The position numbers were made by a program, and so were the translations under genes. Positions 6,900 through 15,047 of a stretch of 64,000 nt of DNA are shown one piece after another. Location: contig NZ_VCEK01000002.1 in the NCBI RefSeq assembly GCF_005862235.1, positions 582,534 to 646,533 on the forward strand. Direction: 5' to 3'. Below the pieces are notes generated by a model. It ran no database searches and had not been told where the DNA came from. It saw only the letters and a program-made list of their open reading frames with translations. The stretch comes from Saccharomonospora piscinae. GTDB taxonomy: Bacteria > Actinomycetota > Actinomycetes > Mycobacteriales > Pseudonocardiaceae. Positions within the stretch are counted from its first letter, which is position 1. Each line of letters starts with the position of its first letter.

Positions 6900-8239
6900 G
6901 AACCGGGGCCGAGGACCCGGTCCAGGTAGGCGTTGGCGAACACACCGCCGGGGTCGAGTCGCGACCGCACGCGCCGGAAGTCGTCGAATCGCGGGTAGAG
7001 CTCGCGCAGCCGCCCGGCGTCCAGATCGTGCAGCTTGCCCCAGTGCGGGCGGCCGTCCACCCCGGCCGCGATGCGGGCGAAGCCGGCGAAGTACTCCTCG
7101 TAGGGCATGCCGACGTACTGGTGGACGGCCACGTAGGCGGTGTCGCGGCCGTACGCCGTGGACAGCCAGATGTCGTCCGAGGCGGCCACGCGGACCTCCA
7201 CGGGGAACGCCACAGGGTGCCGCAGCCGGGACACCAGCGCACGCAGGTCGCGGAGCACGTCGCCCAGCGCCTCGCGGGGCACCGCGTACTCGGACTCGAC
7301 GAACCGCACCGCGCGGTGGGTCGCGAACACCCGGTGGGAAGCGTCGCTGTAGCGGCGGGTGGACAGGGCCGAGGACGCGAGCGAACCGAGTGCGGGCACC
7401 AGGCGCGGCACCGCCCTGCCGAGCCTGCAGAGGCTGCCGAAGGCGACGTTCTCCATGACGGTGTAGTCGAGGAACCGCCGCGCGGCGGGCAGCGGGCGTG
7501 GCGGCGTGCCGTCGGTGCGGCGCGTGTTGCGCTTGAGCAGGGCGTTGCGGCCGTACGGGAACCAGTAGAACTCGACGTGGTCGGTGGTCTCGGCGAGGTC
7601 GTCGAACTCGGCGAGCACGGTGTCGAGCGGATGCGGGCCCTCGTGTGCGTCGAGCACGAAGGCGGGTTCGCACTGGAGCGTCACGCTGGTGATGACGCCG
7701 AGCGCGCCGAGACCCACCCTGGCGGCGTCGAACAGGTCGCTGTGGTCGGTGGGGGAGCAGCGGACGGTGGAGCCGTCGGCCGTGACGAGTTCCAGTGCGC
7801 GCACCTGGGTGGCGAGGCCGCCGAAACGCGCCCCGGTGCCGTGGGTTCCCGTGGAGATGGCCCCGGCGACGGTCTGGGCGTCGATGTCGCCGAGGTTGGT
7901 CATGGCCAGGCCCAGCGCAGCCAGCAGGGTGTTGAGGCGGCGCAGTGTCGTGCCTGCCCGCACCGTCACGAGCCCGGCTTCGACGTCCGCGGAGACGAGT
8001 CCGGTGAACGCGCTCAGGTCGAGGGCGTCGGCGCCGGGATCGGTGGCGGCGACGGGGCTGAACGAGTGGCCGCTACCCAGCGGGCGCAGTCGCCTGCCGT
8101 GCCGGGCCGCCTCGGCGACCGCGTCGGCGATTCCCGGGGCGTCAGCGGGGCGGTGAGTCCGCCGCGGCAGTGCCACGGCGGTTCCCGCCCAGTTCGTCCA
8201 CGGTCGCACCCGGACCTCCCTCGCCGTGTGAGCCACCAT
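6896..8239 (-). CDS. FAD-linked aldonolactone/alditol oxidase (D-arabinono-1,4-lactone oxidase family)
   Basis: 447 residues of the VAO/PCMH flavoprotein family. The N-terminal FAD-binding half has RPLGSGHSFSPVA (52-64), where His58 is the residue covalently attached to FAD in alditol oxidase, then NLGDIDAQTVAGAISTGTHGTG and VGLGALGVIT. The C-terminal ALO domain ends with HWGK (399-402), the signature of sugar-lactone and alditol oxidases, and LDPGGVFANAYLDRVLG. It would oxidise a sugar acid lactone or polyol with O2, giving H2O2. ATG 8239 is chosen because homology begins just after it. It is divergent from the PLP deaminase/aldolase gene (49-bp gap), an arrangement that suggests a shared pathway. 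Confidence 0.88.
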   Translation of the reverse strand: MVAHTAREVRVRPWTNWAGTAVALPRRTHRPADAPGIADAVAEAARHGRRLRPLGSGHSFSPVAATDPGADALDLSAFTGLVSADVEAGLVTVRAGTTLRRLNTLLAALGLAMTNLGDIDAQTVAGAISTGTHGTGARFGGLATQVRALELVTADGSTVRCSPTDHSDLFDAARVGLGALGVITSVTLQCEPAFVLDAHEGPHPLDTVLAEFDDLAETTDHVEFYWFPYGRNALLKRNTRRTDGTPPRPLPAARRFLDYTVMENVAFGSLCRLGRAVPRLVPALGSLASSALSTRRYSDASHRVFATHRAVRFVESEYAVPREALGDVLRDLRALVSRLRHPVAFPVEVRVAASDDIWLSTAYGRDTAYVAVHQYVGMPYEEYFAGFARIAAGVDGRPHWGKLHDLDAGRLRELYPRFDDFRRVRSRLDPGGVFANAYLDRVLGPGS

Positions 8240-8288
8240 AGGTGAATGTGATTCGCATTTCAACGCGGCTTGTCGTACCGTTCTCGAC

Positions 8289-9485
8289 GTGACCTCCGTG
8301 ACCGTGGATGACCGAGCCCGGTACGACTCGGCGACCCGGCATCTCGACCCGCCGCTGGCCGTGATCGACCTTGATGCCGTCGACGCCAACGCCGACGACC
8401 TCGTCCGCCGAGCGGCAGGTACTCCCATCAGGATCGCCACGAAATCGGTGCGCTGCCGGGCACTGCTCGACCGGGTACTCGCCAGGCCCGGCTTCTCCGG
8501 GCTGCTGTGCTACACCCTCGCCGAGGCCCTGTGGCTGCACGAACAGGGCACCGCCGACGACCTCGTCGTCGCCTACCCGACCGCCGACACGGGCGCGTTG
8601 CGTGCCCTCGCCGCCGACGACGCCGCGCGGCAGGCCATCACCCTGATGGTGGATTCCCGCGAGCACCTCGACCTCGTCGACACCGTGCTCGGAGCCGCGC
8701 ACCCGGAGATCCGGGTCTGCCTGGAGTTCGACGCCTCGTGGCGGCCCTTCCCCGGCGTCCACGTCGGCACCCGCCGCTCGCCGGTCCACACACCGAAGCA
8801 GGTCGGCAGGCTCGCGGAGCGGATCGCGGCGCGGCGCGGCTTCCGGCTGGTCGGGGTGATGGGCTACGAGGGCCAGATCGCGGGCGTACCCGACGGCGGC
8901 CCCGGCGTCTCCGGCGCCGTGACGCGGTGGATGCAGCGGCGTTCGGCCGCCGAACTGGCCGCGCGGCGGGCGGCCGTGGTGGCAGCGGTGCGGCGGGTCG
9001 CCCCGCTGGAGTTCGTCAACGGCGGCGGCACGGGCAGCCTGGAGTCCACCTGCGCCGAACGGGCGGTCACCGAGGTCACCGCGGGCTCCGGGCTGCTGGG
9101 CCCCGCGCTGTTCTCGCGGTACCGCCGGTTCACCCCCGCACCCGCCGCGCTGTTCGCACTGCCCGTGGTGCGCAGGCCGGGGCGCCGGGTGGTCACTCTC
9201 GCCGCGGGTGGTTACGTCGCGTCGGGCGCGGCGGGCCGCTCGCGGCTGCCGTCGCCGCACCTGCCAGCCGGGCTGAGCCTGCTCGGGATTGAGGGCGCGG
9301 GCGAGGTACAGACCCCGGTCCGGGGGCGCGCTGCGCGCGCACTGCGGCTCGGCGACCGCGTGTGGTTCCGGCACGCGAAATCCGGTGAGCTGGCCGAGCA
9401 CTTCCGCGACTACCACCTGGTGTCCGGTGGGACGCTGGTCGGCAGCGCACCCACCTATCGCGGCGAGGGCCGCTGCTTCGGCTGA
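8289..9485 (+). CDS. Alanine-racemase-fold PLP enzyme (amino acid deaminase/aldolase family)
   Basis: 398 residues. The N-terminal alanine-racemase-type barrel starts with PPLAVIDLDAVDANADDL. PLP lysine Lys52 is in RIATKSVRCRALL. EFVNGGGTGSLEST and VTEVTAGSGLLGP are phosphate-loop elements, and a C-terminal beta domain (D-serine dehydratase-like) includes VWFRHAKSGELAEHF with a metal-type His. Relatives include D-threonine aldolase and D-serine deaminase; the substrate is not known. GTG 8289 is supported by TACCGT (8276-8281) seven bases upstream, so it is probably leaderless. It is paired with the divergent FAD oxidase and followed by a convergent TetR gene. Confidence 0.83.
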   Translation: MTSVTVDDRARYDSATRHLDPPLAVIDLDAVDANADDLVRRAAGTPIRIATKSVRCRALLDRVLARPGFSGLLCYTLAEALWLHEQGTADDLVVAYPTADTGALRALAADDAARQAITLMVDSREHLDLVDTVLGAAHPEIRVCLEFDASWRPFPGVHVGTRRSPVHTPKQVGRLAERIAARRGFRLVGVMGYEGQIAGVPDGGPGVSGAVTRWMQRRSAAELAARRAAVVAAVRRVAPLEFVNGGGTGSLESTCAERAVTEVTAGSGLLGPALFSRYRRFTPAPAALFALPVVRRPGRRVVTLAAGGYVASGAAGRSRLPSPHLPAGLSLLGIEGAGEVQTPVRGRAARALRLGDRVWFRHAKSGELAEHFRDYHLVSGGTLVGSAPTYRGEGRCFG

Positions 9486-9508
9486 CTCCGGGCGACTCAC
9501 TCGCTTCG

Positions 9509-10150
9509 TCAGTCGCCGAACTTGCTCGCCAGGTAGCCCTTGATCAGAGTCTTGGTCTCGTCGATGACGTCCTGGTTGCCTCGCGGATCGAGGCGGAAGG
9601 CGTAGTTGAGCAGTCCGTCGGCCGCCTCGACGGCGATGGAGATCGGCAGCGCGACCTCCTCCTGCGAGAGCGCGAGGTGGGTGGTCACCAGCCCCGCGAG
9701 CGCGTCCACGACCACGCGGTTGTTGGTGCGGCGGTCGTCGAGCAGGCGCAGGTCCACGACGTCGCCGAAGTGGACGGTGGAGAAACCGGGGACGTCGCGG
9801 TGCATGGCGAGGTAGATGTCCAGCAGCGAGTCGACGATGTCCCACCAGTGATGCGGGTCCAGCGTGCCGAGGCGGTCGTTGACGGCGGTGATGAAGCGTT
9901 CCAGGTTCCGCTGGGTCAGCGCCTGCACCACGGCCCGCTTGTCGGGAAAGAACTGGTACAGCGAGCCCACGGCCACGCCGGCCCGTTTGGCGATGAGCGT
10001 GGTCGTGAGCCCTTCGTAGCCCACTTCGTCGAGCAGTTCGGCGCTCGCGTCGAGCATCCGTTCGACTCGTTTGGCGCTGCGCTGCTGGACCGGCTGCCTG
10101 CGAAGCGGAGTGGTGGTCGCCGCCTGCGTCGCGGTGTTGTTCTCGGACAC
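9509..10150 (-). CDS. TetR-family transcriptional regulator
   Basis: 213 residues. The N-terminal HTH domain runs ~28-75, with recognition region TTTLIAKRAGVAVGSLYQFFPDKRAVV (49-75), the classic TetR signature. An all-alpha ligand domain follows, without recognisable specificity. GTG 10150 has AAGGAG upstream and homology begins about 20 residues in. It lies convergent to the deaminase/aldolase gene. Its own upstream region carries an inverted repeat at 10201-10218, a candidate autoregulatory operator. Targets are unknown; the adjacent oxidase-aldolase pair is a reasonable guess. Confidence 0.88.
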   Translation of the reverse strand: MSENNTATQAATTTPLRRQPVQQRSAKRVERMLDASAELLDEVGYEGLTTTLIAKRAGVAVGSLYQFFPDKRAVVQALTQRNLERFITAVNDRLGTLDPHHWWDIVDSLLDIYLAMHRDVPGFSTVHFGDVVDLRLLDDRRTNNRVVVDALAGLVTTHLALSQEEVALPISIAVEAADGLLNYAFRLDPRGNQDVIDETKTLIKGYLASKFGD

Positions 10151-10200
10151 GAAGTGCTCCTTGCTGTGCAGGTCAGCGACTTTATCGTGTCCGGTATCGG

Positions 10201-10218
10201 GTTCACCGTCGAGTGAAC
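10201..10218. promoter_or_regulatory. Candidate TetR operator
   Basis: GTTCAC-CGTCGA-GTGAAC is a perfect 6-bp inverted repeat with a self-complementary-like 6-base centre, 51 bases upstream of the TetR start codon. Position and symmetry fit autoregulation; no binding evidence exists. Confidence 0.5.
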
Positions 10219-10438
10219 GCCTGACGTCGCGGAGTAGAGGTGAGGCCGCGGACCGGTGCCGGTCGGGGGGAGGGGGAGTGCAACGGCACCGGCCCGCGGG
10301 GTATCGGGGCCCAACCACGGGGCGGGTTCTCGCGGTGTGCGATGTGGAGTTGTTCGACGATCGTGGTGGCCAACCTAGCGCCGCCACCCGGACAGAGCCA
10401 TTAACAGAGGCAAATCTTTCCGATTAATCGCCGAGGAA

Positions 10439-10487
10439 CCGGCGGCCGGATCGTCACGCTCGGGGGTACGGACGGTCCGGCCGCCGG
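10439..10487 (-). terminator. 12-bp stem hairpin, probable terminator of the small-gene pair
   Basis: CCGGCGGCCGGA (10439-10450) is perfectly complementary to TCCGGCCGCCGG (10476-10487) with a 25-nt loop. It lies about 60 bases beyond the stop codon at 10550. There is no T-run, as is common for actinobacterial hairpin terminators. Confidence 0.5.
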
Positions 10488-10549
10488 CGACTGGGACCGC
10501 CGCCGGGCGGAAACTGGGGAGCTGGCCGGGAGTTCGGCGGTGTGGGCGG

Positions 10550-10888
10550 TCATCGGCTGTGCCCTCCGGCCAGCGCGTGCCGTCCCGTCGCCCGGCGCGA
10601 CTCCGGCACGTGGGCCAGCCCGCCCGCGACGAGATGGTCGTGCGCCACCTGCCACACCGAGCAGGGAGCCTTGCAGCGGTGCCACCGCGTCGAGCACGTC
10701 GGACAGTCGCCGCGCTCGTCGGGTTCGTGCGCTCGCAGAATGGTCCGCCAGCCCTCGGTGAGCCGGGGAAGCTCGGACCGGGCCACCGAGATCAGAGCCG
10801 GGCTGTCCGCTTCGTGCGCGAGGTCGGCGAGCATGTCGAGGCGTTCCCACACCGCGTTGCGGAGCACCTGCCCGAGAATTTGGTCCAC
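10550..10888 (-). CDS. Small conserved hypothetical protein with Cys cluster
   Basis: 112 residues from GTG 10888 (MDQILGQVLRNAVWERLDMLADLAHEADSPAL...). It is mainly alpha-helical with a central GDCPTCSTRWHRCKAPCSVWQVAHDHL segment: four Cys (CPTC...C...C) plus His suggest a zinc or Fe-S site. I do not know the family. It starts 13 bases after the stop of the gene at 10902-11201, so the two are probably one operon. GAGGAC upstream is a weak ribosome site. The preceding frame up to 11044 is read-through of the neighbouring gene. Confidence 0.65.
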   Translation of the reverse strand: MDQILGQVLRNAVWERLDMLADLAHEADSPALISVARSELPRLTEGWRTILRAHEPDERGDCPTCSTRWHRCKAPCSVWQVAHDHLVAGGLAHVPESRRATGRHALAGGHSR

Positions 10889-10901
10889 CTGGTCCTCACC
10901 G

Positions 10902-11201
10902 TCACCTTTCCGCCAGTTCGGCGGCTTCGTTGAGCGCGGCCCGGAGTTGCCAGAGTTGGTCGGCCGAAAGGCGCGCCGCCTCTCCGGGAGGTCCGACGAG
11001 GACCACCTCGCCGTCGTCCACATACACCGCAACACAGCGATCACGGCTGATCAGGTCGCCGCACTGGACGCGCCAGACCACCCGGGCGCCCTCGTGCCGG
11101 CGGCCCGAGTCGAGGACGGAGTGGGGTGACCCGCTGCCGAAGCGGGTGGGCGCGAGGCCCGTCCCGCCAGCGGCTGCTGCGATCGAGTACACGCCCACCA
11201 C
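10902..11201 (-). CDS. Small conserved hypothetical protein, first gene of a pair
   Basis: 99 residues from GTG 11201, with GAAGGA eight bases upstream. The C-terminal 60 residues (VVWRVQCGDLISRDRCVAVYVDDGEVVLVGPPGEAARLSADQ...) look like a small beta-strand protein with a helical tail; the first ~35 are Gly/Ala/Ser-rich and may not all be translated. I cannot name a family. Its promoter region contains five tandem 8-bp units (11214-11253). It is divergent from the XRE-TPR regulator at 11503, so that protein is a candidate regulator. Confidence 0.6.
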   Translation of the reverse strand: MVGVYSIAAAAGGTGLAPTRFGSGSPHSVLDSGRRHEGARVVWRVQCGDLISRDRCVAVYVDDGEVVLVGPPGEAARLSADQLWQLRAALNEAAELAER

Positions 11202-11502
11202 GTCCTTCGTCCCGTCACTACGTCACTACGTCGCCACGTCGCCACGTCACTGTCATCGGCGGGAGGTTCGCGATCGCGCAACGTGTTCGCCCGGCCACGC
11301 ACCTCCTGCTCCTACATTGCGGCGAACCGGACGCCCTGAGAAGCCTCGGTGGGCCGTGCAGCGGCGACCGGCCCGGCCCGCACGCCGAACGGTCGCGGGA
11401 GTTCGGCCCGACCGATCAGAGCCCCACAACGAGCCTTCGCACGGTTCAATAGGCGTTGCTTACGCTGCACACGACGCCCGACGGGACTGTGGAGGGGCGG
11501 AC
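11202..11502. other. 301-bp divergent intergenic region
   Basis: Separates the small-gene pair (leftward) from the XRE-TPR regulator (rightward). It holds the 8-bp tandem repeat on the left and the ribosome site GTGGAGGGGCGG just before 11503. No gene seen. Confidence 0.5.
11214..11253. repeat. Five 8-bp tandem units in a promoter region
   Basis: GTCACTAC, GTCACTAC, GTCGCCAC, GTCGCCAC, GTCACTGT run head to tail from 11214 to 11253, 13 bases upstream of the gene starting at 11201. The units could be simple slippage or an array of binding sites. Confidence 0.6.
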
Positions 11503-12873
11503 ATGGACGCCAACGAGGACGCGAGGCAGAACCGCATCGACCCCGACGTGTGGGAGACCGGTGACATGCGGGACGCGCTGGCGGCTCGCAACGTCAGTGA
11601 GGTCTACCGCCAACTGCGGATGCACGGGATCTCGCAGCGGCAGATCGCCGCGATGACCGGCCAGTCACAGTCCGAGGTGTCGGAGATCCTCAAGGGTCGC
11701 CAGGTGATGGCCTACGACGTGCTGTCCCGCATCGCCAAAGGCCTGCGCATCCCGAGGGGCTACATGGGTCTCGCCTACGACGAGGCCACGAGGACCGACG
11801 TCGTCGGCCACGCCGACGAGCAGCAAGCTGAGGAGGACGAGTCCGTGAAACGACGGAAGTTCCTCGCGCACGCCGCCCAGGTCACGATGGGGGCCGCCGT
11901 GTTCGGGCCCGCCTCGGCGGCCTGGGCGTCGAGCCCCGGGAGGACACCGGCGCCGGGGCGCATCGGAATCACCGACGTTCGCCAGGTCGAGGCGGCCACC
12001 CGGGCCCTGAGAGCGCTCGACTACCAGTACGGCGGCGGGTTCTGCCGCGACGCGGTGGTGGCGCAGCTCTCGTGGGGCCAGCAGATGCTTCAGGCGAGCG
12101 GGTCGGAGAACGTCAGGTCCCGGCTGTACGTCGCGCTGGCCGACCTGCACAGTCTCGCGGGCTGGACGTCGTTCGACATCGATCTCGTCGACTCCGCGCG
12201 CAACCACTTCGCGCAGGCGCTCGAACTGGCGAAGCAGGGCGAGAACCACCCGCTCGTCGCCAACATCCTGTATCGCATGGGCAGGGTGTACCTGCACCAG
12301 GACGCGCCCAACGACGCGCTCAAGCTGTTCCAGTTGGGACAGTTGGCCGCGCAGGACTCCGGCTCCGAGCTCGCGGTGGCGGTCCTGTGCGCCAACGAGG
12401 CGTGGGCGTACGCCATGATGGGCAACGCCGAGCAGGCCATGAAGCTGCTGGGCAGGACGAGGGACGAGTTCCAGCGGGCCGACATCGCCAACGCGGAGTC
12501 GTGGGTGCGTTTCTTCGACGAGACCGACGTCCACGCGATGGTCGGCACCGTCCACACGACACTCGCCCAGCAGGCCGACCCCGCCCACACGCGGTACGCG
12601 ATCCCGGCACTGCGCAGGGCCACCGACGCCTACGGCGACGACATGGCCCGCAGCAAGACGTTCAGCCTCAGCATGCTGGCGACCAACCACATGCTGGAAG
12701 GCGACATCGACCACGGCGCGAAGGTCGGGGGCAAGGCGCTGGAATGCGCCGAGGGACTGAAGTCGGCGCGGGTGAAGAAGCGGATGGAGCCGCTGCGTCA
12801 GGAGGCGGTGCGCCGCAGCAACAACGGCGACGCCCGCGACCTCGCCGAGCGGATGACCGACTTCTTCGCCTGA
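11503..12873 (+). CDS. XRE-family HTH regulator with internal twin-arginine segment and TPR-like domain
   Basis: 456 residues. HTH domain at ~30-90 (VYRQLRMHGISQRQIAAMTGQSQSEVSEILKGRQV...). A short acidic linker (104-115) leads to KRRKFLAHAAQVTMGAAVFGPASAAWA (116-142), which looks like a Tat signal placed in the middle of the protein. A helical-repeat domain (~160-440) includes ALADLHSLAGW and LYRMGRVYLHQDAPNDALKLFQLGQLA, typical of TPR regulators that bind peptides or small ligands. ATG 11503 follows GTGGAGG. Proteins of this design are widespread in actinomycetes as developmental or quorum-type regulators; the ligand is unknown. Confidence 0.87.
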   Translation: MDANEDARQNRIDPDVWETGDMRDALAARNVSEVYRQLRMHGISQRQIAAMTGQSQSEVSEILKGRQVMAYDVLSRIAKGLRIPRGYMGLAYDEATRTDVVGHADEQQAEEDESVKRRKFLAHAAQVTMGAAVFGPASAAWASSPGRTPAPGRIGITDVRQVEAATRALRALDYQYGGGFCRDAVVAQLSWGQQMLQASGSENVRSRLYVALADLHSLAGWTSFDIDLVDSARNHFAQALELAKQGENHPLVANILYRMGRVYLHQDAPNDALKLFQLGQLAAQDSGSELAVAVLCANEAWAYAMMGNAEQAMKLLGRTRDEFQRADIANAESWVRFFDETDVHAMVGTVHTTLAQQADPAHTRYAIPALRRATDAYGDDMARSKTFSLSMLATNHMLEGDIDHGAKVGGKALECAEGLKSARVKKRMEPLRQEAVRRSNNGDARDLAERMTDFFA

Positions 12874-12906
12874 GGGGCGCGGAGCTGACCGGGCGGGGCG
12901 CGCGGC

Positions 12907-13794
12907 TTGGACGGGCGGTTCACCAGGGCCGAACTGGACGAGGTGCTGCGCCGGACGTGTGCCCGGCTCGGCCTGGACCACCGCGGCGCCGCACTCCTGC
13001 GGTTCACCAACAACGCCGTGTACTCCCTGGCCCGCGAGCCCGTCGTGGTGCGCATCGTGGGGTCACGGGCACTGCGGCACCGGGTGGCGAAGGTCGTGCG
13101 GGTGGCCCGCTATCTCGCCGAACACGAGGTACCCGCCGTGCGGCTGCTCGACGGCGTACGGCAACCGCTCTATGTCGGCGAGCACGTGGTGACCGTGTGG
13201 CACCGCGTGCCCGGCGCGGGACAGCAGGCCAGGCCGGCGGAGCTGGCCGGACTCCTGCGCCGGGTCCACGCACTGCCGCCTCCGGCTGAGCTGGTGCGCT
13301 GGGCGCCGCTGGCCGACGTCCGGGCCAGGGTCTCCGACGCCGAACAGCTCGCGGCGTCCGACCGGCGGTTCCTGCTGGACCGGTGCGCCGAGGTGGAGGA
13401 GGCGCTGCGCGGGCTGACGTTCCCGCTGCGGCCGTCGCTGGTCCACGGGGACGCGCATCCGGGCAACGTCATCGTCGGTGAGTCCGGTCCCGTGCTGTGC
13501 GATTTCGACTCCAGTTGCGTGGGCCCGCCGGAGTGGGATCTCGTGCCCCTCGCGGTCGGGCACGAGCGATTTCACGACCCGCCGCAGCGCTACGGCGAGC
13601 TGGTGCGCCACTACGGCTTCGACGTGACGGCGTGGGAGGGCTTCGAGGCCCTGCGTGCCGCGCGGGAACTCAAGCTGACGACGAGCGTGCTGCCGATCGC
13701 GCGCAGCCATCCGAGGGTGCGCCACGAGTTGGCGCGCAGGCTCGGTGACCTTCGCGCGGGCAGGACCGACACCCGATGGCGCCGTTATCGCTGA
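12907..13794 (+). CDS. Aminoglycoside-phosphotransferase-family kinase
   Basis: 295 residues of the APH/choline-kinase fold. Catalytic loop LVHGDAHPGNVIV (~179-191) has the HGDxHxxN motif, and VLCDFDSSCVGPPEWDL provides the DFD metal-binding motif. The N-terminal lobe (YSLAREPVVVRIVG) carries the ATP-binding strands. The natural substrate is more probably a small alcohol or sugar than an antibiotic. TTG 12907 is taken as start because homology begins within 10 residues; there is no convincing ribosome site. It follows the XRE-TPR gene by 33 bases and may be cotranscribed with it. A hairpin comes directly after the stop. Confidence 0.85.
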   Translation: MDGRFTRAELDEVLRRTCARLGLDHRGAALLRFTNNAVYSLAREPVVVRIVGSRALRHRVAKVVRVARYLAEHEVPAVRLLDGVRQPLYVGEHVVTVWHRVPGAGQQARPAELAGLLRRVHALPPPAELVRWAPLADVRARVSDAEQLAASDRRFLLDRCAEVEEALRGLTFPLRPSLVHGDAHPGNVIVGESGPVLCDFDSSCVGPPEWDLVPLAVGHERFHDPPQRYGELVRHYGFDVTAWEGFEALRAARELKLTTSVLPIARSHPRVRHELARRLGDLRAGRTDTRWRRYR

Positions 13795-13816
13795 CGCCGA
13801 AAGCACGCATTCGGCG
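13795..13816 (+). terminator. Short hairpin after the APH-family gene
   Basis: CGCCGAA (13795-13801) pairs with TTCGGCG (13810-13816), 8-nt loop, immediately after the stop codon. There is no T-run, so termination is inferred from position. Confidence 0.5.
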
Positions 13817-13911
13817 ACGGCTACCCGCCGTTCGTCGCTTGCCCGGAACGGGGTGAGCGAGGGCGGGAAGCCGGTGAAATTCGGCCGGGCCGAACCCGAC
13901 TGTAATCCACG

Positions 13912-14970
13912 TCACGTGGTGGTCGTCAAGGGTGTCCTCGTGAGAACGGCCGCGATTCCCAACGCCAGGCCGAGCACGGCCAGTTCGACGAGTGCGAACG
14001 AGGTGAGGGCCGTGCGCCGGTGCCGGACGACGCCGGGCAGCAGCTTCCACCGCGTGTAGCCACCGAGCGCGGCGATCGCGCCCAGCGCCACGATCTTCGC
14101 GAGCAGCAGGTGCCCGTAGGTGGTGGTGACGATTCCCGGCCACGGCTCGACGGTGGGGTGCTGGACGAACTCGACCAGCCCGCTGAGGGCGCCGGTCGCC
14201 ACCGTCACCGCGAGGCACGCCGTGGCCAGGCGCGAGAACCGGGGCAGCGCGACGGCCAGCAGGCCGCGGTGCCGCCCGGCGAGCACGACGACGGCCGCGA
14301 GCCCGCCGGTCCAGGCCACGGCGCTCACGATGTGCAGTTCGAGCAGCACCATCGTGTACTCGGCGAGGTGGGACGTGGCGGCGTGCCCGGTGACCGGCAG
14401 CGGGAGCAGCGCGAACAGGCCGCAGCCCACCACGAGTTCGGGCGGAACCCGCCGTCCGAGGCGCTGTGCCGCCACGGCGAGTGCGGCCTGGACCAGGGCG
14501 AAGCCCGCCACCACCAGCAGGGCCTTGCCCGCCGCCACCGTGGCGACGTAGGAACGGAGGTCGGCGAACGAGACGGCCGGGGCCGAGGGGCGGTACTCGG
14601 CCGCCTGGAGCACCAGGCTCACGAGTGCGGCCACCGCCCACACCACTGCCGCCACCGCGACGCCGGTGCGGGCGCGGCCGAACGCCGCCGCGGCCGAAGC
14701 GGGCGCCCGTTGCCCGGCCAGCAGGGGAAACAGGGCGAAGCCCACGGCGGCGACGGCGGCGAGGTCGAGCGTGGCCCGTGCGAGTGGCAGCCCCACGCGC
14801 ACGGCGGTGTCCACCTGGGCGATACCGCTGACCGGTGCCGCCGCGGTGAGCCCGAGCCCGGCGAGTACTCCGGCCAGCGCGGCCGTGACCACCGCGACCA
14901 CGGGGCCGAGCCGGGACAACCACGAGGCCGGTGCGGCGGCGGGTCTGCTCACCCTGTCGAGATTACGCAT
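13912..14970 (-). CDS. copD: CopD-family copper-resistance membrane protein
   Basis: 352 residues with about nine hydrophobic segments. The CopD domain includes HLAEYTMVLLELHIVSAVAWTGGLAAVVVL, whose HxxxAVAWTGG pattern is the family hallmark, plus further membrane His residues (TGHAATSH, TYGHLL). Family members move copper across the cytoplasmic membrane, often with the periplasmic CopC. ATG 14970 has AGGAGGCGCG directly upstream. CopC and YcnI homologues lie at 16823-18165 on the same strand, separated by an oppositely oriented BCCT gene, so the copper set is split into two transcription units. Confidence 0.87.
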   Translation of the reverse strand: MRNLDRVSRPAAAPASWLSRLGPVVAVVTAALAGVLAGLGLTAAAPVSGIAQVDTAVRVGLPLARATLDLAAVAAVGFALFPLLAGQRAPASAAAAFGRARTGVAVAAVVWAVAALVSLVLQAAEYRPSAPAVSFADLRSYVATVAAGKALLVVAGFALVQAALAVAAQRLGRRVPPELVVGCGLFALLPLPVTGHAATSHLAEYTMVLLELHIVSAVAWTGGLAAVVVLAGRHRGLLAVALPRFSRLATACLAVTVATGALSGLVEFVQHPTVEPWPGIVTTTYGHLLLAKIVALGAIAALGGYTRWKLLPGVVRHRRTALTSFALVELAVLGLALGIAAVLTRTPLTTTT

Positions 14971-15047
14971 CGCGCCTCCTGTCGAGAGCGATTAGCCGGG
15001 CGGCGAGCGGGCACCCTCTCGGCCGTACGAGCCCAGGAAGGCGGCTG

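Larger units (their letters stand above)
10151..10549. other. 399-bp intergenic region: TetR promoter plus a large hairpin
   Basis: Holds the TetR leader and operator candidate on the left, an AT-richer stretch (10395-10430) and the hairpin at 10439-10487. I see no protein-like ORF here; overlapping reading frames are low-complexity Arg/Pro/Gly read-through. Confidence 0.55.

Noticed and set aside
10930-11502. N-terminal extension of the XRE-TPR gene by 191 codons
   Set aside because: The upstream codons are antisense to a small gene and Arg/Pro-rich; the HTH and a ribosome site mark ATG 11503.
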